A stretch of DNA of 64,000 nt from positions 248,001 to 312,000 of the forward strand of contig NZ_JBPZGY010000003.1 of the NCBI RefSeq assembly GCF_051857535.1. Reading direction: 5' to 3'. Below are positions 8,971 through 16,767 of the stretch, piece by piece. The DNA is from Roseateles_B sp051857535. Its GTDB lineage: Bacteria > Pseudomonadota > Gammaproteobacteria > Burkholderiales > Burkholderiaceae_C. A program made the position numbers and the translations under genes. The notes beneath the pieces were generated by a model. The model was given only the letters and a program-made list of their open reading frames with translations. It had not been told where the DNA came from and did no database searches. Within the stretch, counting starts at the first letter, position 1; each line of letters starts with the position of its first letter.

Positions 8971-9792
8971 TCAATAGATCAGTCGGTCAGGGCGGATGTC
9001 CCGCAGGATCGTGGTGGCGATCTCCTCGATGGACTTGTGCGTCGATGACAGCCACGAGATGCCCTCGCGCTTCATCATGGTCTCGGCCTCGTTGACCTCG
9101 TAGCGGCAGTTGAGGATGTCGGCGTACTTGCTGCCGGGGCGGCGTTCGTTGCGGATCTGCGAGAGGCGCTCCGGATCGATGGTCAGGCCGAAGCACTTGC
9201 GCTTGTGCGGGCTCAGCGTGGAGGGCAGCCTGCCGCGCTCGAAGTCCTCGGGGATCAGCGGGTAGTTGGCGGCCTTGATGCCATGCTGCATGGCCAGGTA
9301 CAGCGAAGTGGGTGTCTTGCCGCAGCGGCTCACGCCCACGAGGATGACGTCGGCAGCGTCCAGGTTCTTGGCAGACTGACCGTCGTCATGGGCCAGCGAG
9401 AAGTTGATGGCCTCGATGCGGTCGTGATATTCCTGGCTCTTGGCCACGTCCGAGAAGCGGCCCACGCGGTGGTTGGACTTGATCTGCAGCTCTTCTTCCA
9501 GCGGCGCGATGAAGGTGCCGAACATGTCCAGCAGAAGGCCCTTGCATTGCGCGCGGACCACCTCCAGCACCTCGGTATTGACCAGCGTGGCGAAGACGAT
9601 GACCCGCTGGCCTTCGCTATCGCACAAGTCATTGATCTCGCGGACCACCTGCCTGGCCTTGTCGGCGCTGTCGATGAAGGGGCGGCGCACGTGGCGGGGC
9701 TTGCCGCCGAACTGCGCAAGGATCGAGTTCCCGAAGGTTTCTGCGGTGATTCCGGTGCCGTCCGAGACGAAATACACGGTGCGATTGGGCAT
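8971..9792 (-). CDS. ppsR: PEP synthase regulatory protein (kinase/pyrophosphorylase)
   Basis: Bifunctional DUF299 enzyme. It inactivates PEP synthase by ADP-dependent threonine phosphorylation and reactivates it by phosphate-dependent pyrophosphorylation. The ATG at 9792 follows a good GGAG site and gives 273 residues beginning MPNRTVYFVSDGTGITAETF. A TTG 18 bases upstream is less likely. The P-loop is VGVSRCGKTPTSLYLA, and the tail LSSTHKSIEEIATTIL is typical of the family. It is divergent from its target gene ppsA, an arrangement that supports the assignment. Confidence 0.94.
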   Translation of the reverse strand: MPNRTVYFVSDGTGITAETFGNSILAQFGGKPRHVRRPFIDSADKARQVVREINDLCDSEGQRVIVFATLVNTEVLEVVRAQCKGLLLDMFGTFIAPLEEELQIKSNHRVGRFSDVAKSQEYHDRIEAINFSLAHDDGQSAKNLDAADVILVGVSRCGKTPTSLYLAMQHGIKAANYPLIPEDFERGRLPSTLSPHKRKCFGLTIDPERLSQIRNERRPGSKYADILNCRYEVNEAETMMKREGISWLSSTHKSIEEIATTILRDIRPDRLIY

Positions 9793-9826
9793 GTCCTGTT
9801 TCTCCGGCAAACCTGGTTTCGTGGTG

Positions 9827-9856
9827 TTCCATCATAGAAGCTGATGCCCGTAGAAT
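9827..9856 (+). promoter_or_regulatory. Candidate sigma-70 promoter of ppsA
   Basis: TTCCAT (9827-9832) and TAGAAT (9851-9856) are 18 bases apart in the ppsR-ppsA divergent gap. If used, the ppsA mRNA has a leader of about 210 bases. The same hexamers with the same spacing occur at 49822-49851. Confidence 0.4.
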
Positions 9857-10074
9857 CGGCCGCATTCGATCGCTGGAAAGCCACACCCAGGCACGCACAG
9901 AGCCATGCAGCCGCTCCTCCTCCAAGCAGAACCCAGAAATGGTGGAGCCGCGCATGTCTTTCGTCGGGTGAAGTCTGCTGCCAGTGCTGCGCCGAAGGAT
10001 GCGCCGCTCGCCCTCCGCGAGCCTGCTGCGCCCGGCGTGGGAACCCCGGTTTCACAACATCACGGAGTTTTCCC

Positions 10075-12483
10075 ATGTCCTCTCGCTTCGATGCGGCCGC
10101 CCTGGTCGTCCCGTTTGAGAATCTGAGAATGAGCGACGTCGAGGTCGTTGGCGGCAAGAACGCCAGCCTCGGCGAAATGATCTCGCAGCTCGCCGCTTCC
10201 GGCGTGCGCGTGCCGGGCGGCTTTGCCACCACGGCCCACGCCTTCCGCGAGTTCCTGAAGTTCCAGGGCCTGGATGCCCGCATCCAGAAGCGTCTGGCCG
10301 ATCTCAACACCGACGACGTCCGCGCGCTGGCCGAGGCCGGCGCCGAGATCCGCGGCTGGGTCGAGGCCCAGCCCTTCCCGGCGGACCTGGAAGCGGCCAT
10401 CCGCAGCTCCTTCGCCACGCTGACGGCCGACAACCTCGACGCCACCTTCGCCGTGCGCTCCTCCGCCACCGCCGAGGATCTGCCCGACGCTTCGTTTGCC
10501 GGTCAGCAGGAGACCTTCCTGAACGTGCATGGCATCGAAGAAGTGCTGCACAAGATGAAGGAGGTCTTCGCCTCCCTCTACAACGACCGCGCCATCAGCT
10601 ACCGCGTCCACAAGGGCTTTGAGCACAGCGAGGTGGCTCTTTCTGCGGGCGTGCAGCGCATGGTGCGCTCCGACCTCGGCTCGGCCGGCGTGATGTTCAC
10701 CATCGACACCGAGTCCGGCTTCAAGGACGTGGTCTTCATCACCTCCAGCTACGGCCTGGGCGAGACGGTGGTGCAGGGCGCTGTGAACCCGGACGAGTTC
10801 TACGTCCACAAGCCGGCGCTGAGCAAGGGCAAGTTCCCCGTGATCCGCCGCAATCTGGGCTCCAAGCTGATCCGCATGGAGTTCAGCACGCCCGAGGAGA
10901 AGGCCACCAGCGGCAAGCTGGTCAAGACCGTAGACACCGCCCCCGAGCAGCGCAACCGCTACTCGCTGACCGATGACGAGGTCATCGAGCTGGCCAAGTA
11001 CGCACTGATCATCGAGCAGCACTACGGCCGCCCCATGGACATCGAATGGGGCCGCGACGGCGTCGACGGCAAGCTCTACATCCTGCAGGCCCGCCCCGAG
11101 ACCGTGAAGAGCCAGGCCGAGGGCCAGGTCGAGCACCGCTACAAGCTCAAGGGCCATAGCGTGGTGCTGGCCGAGGGCCGCGCCATCGGCCAGAAGATCG
11201 GCACCGGCCCCGTGCGCCTGGTTCACAACATCTCCGAGATGGAACGCGTGCAGCCTGGCGACGTGCTGGTCACCGACATGACCGACCCCAACTGGGAGCC
11301 GGTGATGAAGCGCGCCAGCGCCATCGTCACCAACCGCGGCGGCCGCACCTGCCACGCGGCCATCATCGCCCGCGAGCTGGGCATCCCGGCCGTGGTGGGC
11401 TGCGGCGACGCCACCGAGAAGCTCAAGGACGGCCAGCTGGTCACTGTGGCCTGCTCGGAAGGCGACACCGGCCACATCTACGACGGCCTGCTGGAAACCG
11501 AGATCACCGAGGTGCACCGCGGCGAGATGCCCTACTGCCCGGTCAAGATCATGATGAACGTGGGCAACCCGCAGCTGGCCTTCAACTTCGCCCAGATGCC
11601 GTCCAGCGGCGTGGGCCTGGCCCGTCTCGAGTTCATCATCAACAACAACATCGGCGTCCACCCCAAGGCCATCCTGGACTATCCCAACATCGATGCCGAC
11701 CTGAAGAAGGCCGTCGAGTCCGTGGCCCGCGGCCACGCCTCGCCGCGCGCCTTCTACGTGGACAAGCTGGCCGAGGGCATTGCCACCATCGCCGCCGCCT
11801 TCTTCCCGCGCCCGGTGATCGTCCGACTGTCCGACTTCAAGAGCAACGAGTACCGCAAGCTGATCGGTGGCTCACGCTATGAGCCTGACGAAGAAAACCC
11901 CATGCTGGGCTTCCGTGGCGCCTCGCGCTACATCAGCGGCGAGTTCTCCGACGCCTTCGCCATGGAATGTGAAGCCCTGAAGCGTGTGCGCAATGACATG
12001 GGCCTCACCAATGTCGAGATCATGGTGCCCTTCGTGCGTACCGTTCGCCAGGCCGAGCGCGTGGTGACCATGCTGGCTGAGCGCGGCCTCAAGCGTGCCG
12101 CCGATGGCGGTACCGACGGCCTGCGCCTGATCATGATGTGCGAGGTGCCCAGCAACGCCATCCTGGCCGAGCAGTTCCTCGAGCACTTCGACGGCATGTC
12201 CATCGGCTCGAATGACCTGACCCAGCTGACCCTGGGCCTGGACCGTGACTCCGGCCTTGAGCTGCTGGCCGGTGACTTCGACGAGCGCGATTCGGCCGTC
12301 AAGGCCCTGATCTCGCGCGCCATCACGGCCTGCCGCGCCACTGGCAAGTACATCGGCATCTGCGGCCAGGGGCCCAGCGACCACCCGGACTTCGCCGACT
12401 GGCTGGCGCAGGAAGGCATCGTCTCGATGTCCCTGAACCCTGACAGCGTGATCGACACCTGGCAGCGCCTGGCAAAACGTTGA
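10075..12483 (+). CDS. ppsA: Phosphoenolpyruvate synthase
   Basis: Converts pyruvate, ATP and water to PEP, AMP and phosphate at the start of gluconeogenesis. The ATG at 10075 has GGAG eight bases upstream and gives 802 residues. Domains in order: ATP-grasp (VVGGKNASLGEMISQL; FAVRSSATAEDLPDASFAGQ), the swivelling phosphohistidine domain with NRGGRTCHAAIIARELG (the TCH histidine carries the phosphate), and the C-terminal PEP/pyruvate TIM barrel (MVPFVRT; SIGSNDLTQL; CGQGPSDHPDFADWL). It is probably regulated post-translationally by the divergent ppsR product. Confidence 0.97.
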   Translation: MSSRFDAAALVVPFENLRMSDVEVVGGKNASLGEMISQLAASGVRVPGGFATTAHAFREFLKFQGLDARIQKRLADLNTDDVRALAEAGAEIRGWVEAQPFPADLEAAIRSSFATLTADNLDATFAVRSSATAEDLPDASFAGQQETFLNVHGIEEVLHKMKEVFASLYNDRAISYRVHKGFEHSEVALSAGVQRMVRSDLGSAGVMFTIDTESGFKDVVFITSSYGLGETVVQGAVNPDEFYVHKPALSKGKFPVIRRNLGSKLIRMEFSTPEEKATSGKLVKTVDTAPEQRNRYSLTDDEVIELAKYALIIEQHYGRPMDIEWGRDGVDGKLYILQARPETVKSQAEGQVEHRYKLKGHSVVLAEGRAIGQKIGTGPVRLVHNISEMERVQPGDVLVTDMTDPNWEPVMKRASAIVTNRGGRTCHAAIIARELGIPAVVGCGDATEKLKDGQLVTVACSEGDTGHIYDGLLETEITEVHRGEMPYCPVKIMMNVGNPQLAFNFAQMPSSGVGLARLEFIINNNIGVHPKAILDYPNIDADLKKAVESVARGHASPRAFYVDKLAEGIATIAAAFFPRPVIVRLSDFKSNEYRKLIGGSRYEPDEENPMLGFRGASRYISGEFSDAFAMECEALKRVRNDMGLTNVEIMVPFVRTVRQAERVVTMLAERGLKRAADGGTDGLRLIMMCEVPSNAILAEQFLEHFDGMSIGSNDLTQLTLGLDRDSGLELLAGDFDERDSAVKALISRAITACRATGKYIGICGQGPSDHPDFADWLAQEGIVSMSLNPDSVIDTWQRLAKR

Positions 12484-12640
12484 CCCCCCTGCCGGCTTCG
12501 CCGGTCTTGCAGGCCGCGTCAGGCCAGCAGCCTGACCCCTCGGTAGGCGCAAACGGCGTCCGTTTGTGGCCGACCTCGGCCCCCCGAGGGGGCGCGCCCG
12601 TAGGCCCGGCAGAGCCGGATCCTCGGGCGCCGCTGGGGGC
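12484..12640 (+). repeat. Dispersed structured intergenic repeat, copy B
   Basis: This fills most of the gap between ppsA and the symporter. It contains a hairpin CAAACG/CGTTTG near 12550-12566, a GC-rich hairpin (CCTCGG/CCGAGG), then a two-level stem. The outer arms are GCGCCCG (12594-12600) and CGGGCGC (12624-12630); the inner arms are CCGGC-AGA-GCCGG (12606-12618). It matches copy A in inverted orientation and the 3' part of copy C. No convincing coding region is present. Confidence 0.75.
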
Positions 12641-12748
12641 GCGACGCCACTGGCTTGCGCATCCAGTGGCAAGGACGCCGGTCTGGTCGGATGCCTGCCG
12701 GGTTGATCTTGATGCGGCGGCCGGCCGCGCTCGCGCATCATTGCTGCC

Positions 12749-14818
12749 ATGTCCTCCCGCCCCTTGCTGCCCCGACTGAACCGCATCTATGCCGGTTTCA
12801 CGCTGGGCTTTGTGCTCTTCGTGGCCCTGCTGGCGCTGCTGGAGCAGTGGGGCATGCCCAAGAGCTGGATAGGCTTCAGCTTCCTGGCGGTGACGGTGCT
12901 GGTCTATGCCGGCATCGGCATCATCTCCCGCACCACGGACCCGGAGGAGTACTTCGTGGCCGGACGCCGGGTTCCGGCCTTCTACAACGGCATGGCGGCC
13001 GGCGCGGACTGGATGAGCGCGGCCTCCTTCATCGGCATGGCCGGCACGCTGTACCTCAGCGGCTATGGTGGCTTGGCCTTTGTGCTGGGTTGGACCGGCG
13101 GTTTCTGCCTGGTTGCCTTGCTGCTGGCGCCCTATCTGCGGCGGCTGGGCCAGTTCACCATCCCCGACTTCCTGGGGCAGCGCTATGACAGCCAGTGGGT
13201 GCGCCTCTTCGGCGCCGCCGCGGCCATCGCCATCTCCTTCATCTATGTCGTGGCCCAGATCTACGGCGTGGGCCTGATCACCACGCGGCTCACCGGCTTG
13301 ACCTTCGAGATCGGCGTCTTCGTGGGCCTGGGGGGCGTGCTGGTGTGCTCCTTCCTGGGCGGCATGCGGGCCGTCACGTGGACGCAGGTCGCGCAGTACA
13401 TCGTGCTGATCCTGGCCTACCTGGTGCCTGTGGTCTGGCTCTCGATCAAGCAGACGGGCGTGCCCATCCCGCAGGCGGTGTATGGCTACCAGGTGCAGCG
13501 CATCACCGAACGCGAGCAGCAACTGGTGCGCGACCCGGGCGAGACCTCGGTGCGCGAGTTCTTCGCCAGCCGCGCCCGCGACTACGACCGCAAGCTCCAG
13601 GACCCCGAGCAGGCCCTGGCCCGCGAGCGTGCGGAAGCCTCGCGCCGCATTGCCGAGCTCAAGGCCCGCGAGGCCACGCTGGCCCAGATCCAGCAGGCAG
13701 AGAAGCAGCGCGCAGCCTTGCCCAAGACACCTGCCGAGGCCGAGGAACGCTGGACGCGCGCCAAGCAGCAGGACGAGCACCTGGCCCAGCCCCTGGCCGG
13801 TATGCCGCCCCATGCCCAGCCCTTTGCCGGCAAGCCGGACGGCACACTGGACGAGCGCGAGGAGTTCCAGCGCTCGCGCCGCAACTTCCTTGCCCTGGTT
13901 TTCTGCCTCGCGGTGGGCACGGCGGGGCTGCCCCACATCCTGATCCGCTACCACACCACGGCCACGGTTCGCGAGGCGCGCTACTCCGTGGCCTGGTCCT
14001 TGTTCTTCATCGCATTGCTCTACTTCACCGCGCCGGCCCTGGCGGTGATGGTCAAGTACGAGATCTTCAACGGCCTCATCGGCACGCCCATCGCGGAGCT
14101 GCCGGGCTGGATTGGGCAGTGGATGCGGGTGGACCCCGGCCTGCTGTCCATCACCGACGTCAACGGCGACGGCATCCTGCAACTGGCCGAGCTGCGCATC
14201 GGCGGCGACATCATCATGCTGGCCACGCCCGAGTTGGCGGGGCTGCCCTACGTGATCTCCGGCATGGTGGCGGCCGGCGGCCTGGCGGCAGCCCTGTCGA
14301 CGGCGGACGGGCTGCTGCTGACCATCTCCAGTGCACTGACGCACGATGTCTACTATCGCGGCGTGAATCCGCGCGCCTCGGCGACCCGGCGCGTGACCCT
14401 CTCCAAGGCCCTGCTGCTGGCCACGGCGCTCAGCGCGGCGGCCATCGCCTCGCAGAAGCCCGCGGACATCCTCTTCATGGTGGCCGCCGCCTTCTCCCTG
14501 GCCGGCGCGACCCTGGTGCCACCCCTGGTGCTGGGTATCTTCTGGAGCCGCGCCAACAAGCAAGGCGCCCTGGCCGGCATGCTGACCGGCCTGTGCGTGA
14601 CCGTGTACTACATGGTCCATGCCAGCGCCATGCTGCGTACCAGCCTGGGCGTGCCCGGGCCGGCCCAGACCTGGTGGGGCATCCAGCCCATCTCGGCGGG
14701 CCTGTTCGGCATCCCGGCCGGCGTGCTGGCCATGCTGCTGGTGAGTGGGCTCACGCCCGCGCCCAGCCAGTTGGTGCGCGAGCGCATCGCCCTGCTGCAC
14801 CGGCCGCCGCCGCCCTGA
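12749..14818 (+). CDS. Sodium:solute symporter with a large hydrophilic insert
   Basis: Inner-membrane SSS-family cotransporter of 689 residues, resembling the large VC_2705-type branch; the substrate is unknown (acetate or other carboxylates are possible for relatives). The SSS core shows EEYFVAGRRVPAFYNGMAAGADWMSAASFIG and GYGGLAFVLGWTGGF. A hydrophilic, coiled-coil-like insert of roughly 130 residues (about 245-375) interrupts the membrane segments. A later loop reads DVNGDGILQLAE (about residues 470-481), which fits the EF-hand calcium loop pattern. Late membrane segments carry AGGLAAALSTADGLLLTISSA, typical of the family. Confidence 0.88.
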   Translation: MSSRPLLPRLNRIYAGFTLGFVLFVALLALLEQWGMPKSWIGFSFLAVTVLVYAGIGIISRTTDPEEYFVAGRRVPAFYNGMAAGADWMSAASFIGMAGTLYLSGYGGLAFVLGWTGGFCLVALLLAPYLRRLGQFTIPDFLGQRYDSQWVRLFGAAAAIAISFIYVVAQIYGVGLITTRLTGLTFEIGVFVGLGGVLVCSFLGGMRAVTWTQVAQYIVLILAYLVPVVWLSIKQTGVPIPQAVYGYQVQRITEREQQLVRDPGETSVREFFASRARDYDRKLQDPEQALARERAEASRRIAELKAREATLAQIQQAEKQRAALPKTPAEAEERWTRAKQQDEHLAQPLAGMPPHAQPFAGKPDGTLDEREEFQRSRRNFLALVFCLAVGTAGLPHILIRYHTTATVREARYSVAWSLFFIALLYFTAPALAVMVKYEIFNGLIGTPIAELPGWIGQWMRVDPGLLSITDVNGDGILQLAELRIGGDIIMLATPELAGLPYVISGMVAAGGLAAALSTADGLLLTISSALTHDVYYRGVNPRASATRRVTLSKALLLATALSAAAIASQKPADILFMVAAAFSLAGATLVPPLVLGIFWSRANKQGALAGMLTGLCVTVYYMVHASAMLRTSLGVPGPAQTWWGIQPISAGLFGIPAGVLAMLLVSGLTPAPSQLVRERIALLHRPPPP

Positions 14819-14945
14819 GCGCGGACCGTCGGGCACCGGCCTCCTCCCGGAGCCGGCCGGGTGGGGCAGGGCCGGCGCGGCACAGGCTGCAGGCCTCGTC
14901 ACACAGGCCGCTGCTCCTGCCGGATGAGCGGGGGATGGGCCGGAT

Positions 14946-14975
14946 TTGGTAAGTGCCGCGTTTTGCGGCTACAAT
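14946..14975 (+). promoter_or_regulatory. Candidate sigma-70 promoter of the rpsF operon
   Basis: TTGGTA (14946-14951) and TACAAT (14970-14975) are separated by 18 bases and lie about 100 bases before rpsF. The predicted leader of about 95 bases contains a stem GCTGGGG/CCTCAGC around 15009-15030 that could act in S6/S18 feedback, but I cannot confirm a known leader motif. Confidence 0.5.
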
Positions 14976-15076
14976 CGCGGGCTTTCCCTTGCCGGACCCA
15001 GAGAAGACGCTGGGGTTCGGCTTCCTCAGCCAGGCTGTCATCTCGAGAGCTCGGCTGGAATCCACAAGGAGTGTTT

Positions 15077-15433
15077 ATGCGTCACTACGAGATCGTTCTG
15101 CTGATCCATCCGGATCAAAGCGAACAGGTTCCGGCCATGCTGGAACGTTACAAGGGCCTGATCACCACCGGTGGTGGTGTGGTTCACCGCGTCGAAGATT
15201 GGGGCCGCCGTCAGCTGGCTTACCTGATCCAGAAGCTGGCCAAGGCGCACTACCTGTGCCTGAACATCGAATGCAGCAAGGAAACCCTGGCTGAACTCGA
15301 GACCGGCTTCCGCTTCAACGACGCCGTGCTGCGCCACATGACCGTGGTCAAGAGCAAGGCCGAGACCGCTCCCTCCGTCATGATGAAGGCGGTCGAGCGC
15401 GAGGAAGCCCGCAAGGCTCCTCAGGAAGCCTAA
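15077..15433 (+). CDS. rpsF: 30S ribosomal protein S6
   Basis: Small-subunit protein that pairs with S18 on the central domain of 16S rRNA. The ATG at 15077 follows AAGGAG with good spacing and gives 118 residues beginning MRHYEIVLLIHPDQSEQVP. The motif GRRQLAYLIQKLAKAHY is the S6 core. It opens the rpsF-priB-rpsR-rplI cluster, which is strongly conserved in betaproteobacteria. Confidence 0.97.
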   Translation: MRHYEIVLLIHPDQSEQVPAMLERYKGLITTGGGVVHRVEDWGRRQLAYLIQKLAKAHYLCLNIECSKETLAELETGFRFNDAVLRHMTVVKSKAETAPSVMMKAVEREEARKAPQEA

Positions 15434-15470
15434 GCCCCAGGTTCTGTCGCGAGCCGTACCCGCGTCTGCA

Positions 15471-15767
15471 GTGAATCAGCTATTGCTCACCGCGCAGGTA
15501 CAGGAAGTCGGTCTGATCCGCTACACCCCCGCTGGCATGCCAGCCCTGGACTTCAGCCTCAAGGCCGAATCCGAGGTGCAGGAAGCCGGAAGGCCCCGCA
15601 AGGTCTCCCTGGAGATCCGGGCCGTGGTGATCGGAGAGATCGTCAAGCGCATCCAGACGCTCGGCATCGGAGGCCAAGCCCGCTTCAGTGGCTTCCTCAG
15701 TGCCCAGCGCAATGGCCGTGGAACCCTGTTCCATGTCACCGCCCTGGATGAGGCTCGCAGCGCCTGA
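15471..15767 (+). CDS. priB: Primosomal replication protein N (PriB)
   Basis: Single-stranded DNA-binding OB-fold protein that bridges PriA and DnaT/DnaC during replication restart. The 98-residue product begins at GTG 15471 (MNQLLLTAQVQEVGLIRYTPAG). It shows the short SSB-like beta barrel of PriB, with no acidic tail. Its position between rpsF and rpsR is diagnostic. Confidence 0.93.
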   Translation: MNQLLLTAQVQEVGLIRYTPAGMPALDFSLKAESEVQEAGRPRKVSLEIRAVVIGEIVKRIQTLGIGGQARFSGFLSAQRNGRGTLFHVTALDEARSA

Positions 15768-15802
15768 TTCGTATCCGGATTGAAAAGTTAAGAGGTCACA
15801 CT

Positions 15803-16093
15803 ATGCCCCCAGCACGTGGTAAGGGTCGGTTCTCCAAGGACCGCAAGCCCAAGCGCAACCAACAATCGCTGCTGTTCCGCCGCAAGCGTTTCTGCCGCTT
15901 CACCGTCGCCGGTGTCGAGCAGATCGACTACAAGGACGTGGACACGCTGCGTGATTTCATCGCTGAAAACGGCAAGATCACGCCCGCTCGCCTGACCGGC
16001 ACGCGCGCCTTCTTCCAGCGTCAGCTGACCGTCGCCATCAAGCGCGCCCGTTTCCTGGCTCTGCTGCCCTACAGCGACCAGCACAAGGTTTGA
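15803..16093 (+). CDS. rpsR: 30S ribosomal protein S18
   Basis: Small-subunit protein that binds 16S rRNA with S6. The 96-residue product has a basic N-terminal extension (MPPARGKGRFSKDRKPKRNQ). The S18 core includes FCRFTVAGVEQIDYKDVDTL and the conserved arginine-rich segment ITPARLTGTRAFFQRQLTVAIKRAR. A purine-rich site (AAGAGG) precedes the ATG. It lies between priB and rplI, 14 bases before rplI. Confidence 0.97.
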   Translation: MPPARGKGRFSKDRKPKRNQQSLLFRRKRFCRFTVAGVEQIDYKDVDTLRDFIAENGKITPARLTGTRAFFQRQLTVAIKRARFLALLPYSDQHKV

Positions 16094-16107
16094 GGAGTTA
16101 AGACACC

Positions 16108-16560
16108 ATGCAAGTGATCCTGCTTGAAAAGGTGGCCAACCTCGGCAACCTGGGTGACATCGTCAAGGTCAAGGACGGCTACGCCCGCAACTTCCTGATC
16201 CCGACCCGCCAGGCACGTCGTGCCACCGAGGCCGCGATCAAGGAATTCGAAGCCAAGCGCGCTGAACTGGAAAAGGCTGCCGCCGAGAAGCTGGCCGCTG
16301 CTCAAGCCCTGGGCGAAAGCCTGACCGGCAAGACCATCCGCATCGCCCAGAAGGCTGGCGTGGACGGCCGTCTGTTCGGTTCCGTGACCAACGCCGACGT
16401 CGCCGAAGCCCTGAACAAGGGTGGCTTCTCCGTGGTCAAGGCCCAGGTGCGCATGCCTCACGGCCCGCTGAAGGCTGTGGGCGAGTTCCCCGTGAACGTC
16501 GCTGCCCACACCGACGTGGTCGTGGAAATCACCGTCCAGGTGGTGGCCGAGGCCGAGTAA
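16108..16560 (+). CDS. rplI: 50S ribosomal protein L9
   Basis: Large-subunit protein at the base of the L1 stalk. The 150-residue product begins MQVILLEKVANLGNLGDIV and has the glycine/lysine-rich N-terminal domain (VKDGYARNFLIP). A long connecting helix (about residues 40-75) and the C-terminal RNA-binding domain follow. Length and architecture are standard. It ends the ribosomal cluster; a clear terminator follows at 16613-16645. Confidence 0.97.
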   Translation: MQVILLEKVANLGNLGDIVKVKDGYARNFLIPTRQARRATEAAIKEFEAKRAELEKAAAEKLAAAQALGESLTGKTIRIAQKAGVDGRLFGSVTNADVAEALNKGGFSVVKAQVRMPHGPLKAVGEFPVNVAAHTDVVVEITVQVVAEAE

Positions 16561-16612
16561 GCCTTCGCCAAATCCTGATTGCGCGGTGCCCACGGTACTG
16601 CGCACAATCAGC

Positions 16613-16645
16613 AAAGCCGACAGCCCCTGGCCGTCGGCTTTTGTC
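16613..16645 (+). terminator. Rho-independent terminator after rplI
   Basis: AAAGCCGAC (16613-16621) and GTCGGCTTT (16633-16641) form a perfect 9-bp stem ending in a T-rich run. It separates the ribosomal cluster from dnaB, so dnaB probably has its own promoter or is reached by readthrough. Confidence 0.8.
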
Positions 16646-16767
16646 ATTTCTGGGGCGGGCACTTATACAGGCCTGCCCCCATGTCATGCACAGACTTGTC
16701 CACAGCCCCGCGCGCCGCTGGCCGGCCCGAGGGGCGGGCAGGGCGTGCCACCGACCGACGCAGTTTC

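Noticed and set aside
12480..12779. Short plus-strand frame between ppsA and the symporter
   Set aside because: Its sequence is the translated intergenic repeat; the related repeat at 8821-8968 lies in the opposite orientation, so it is not coding.
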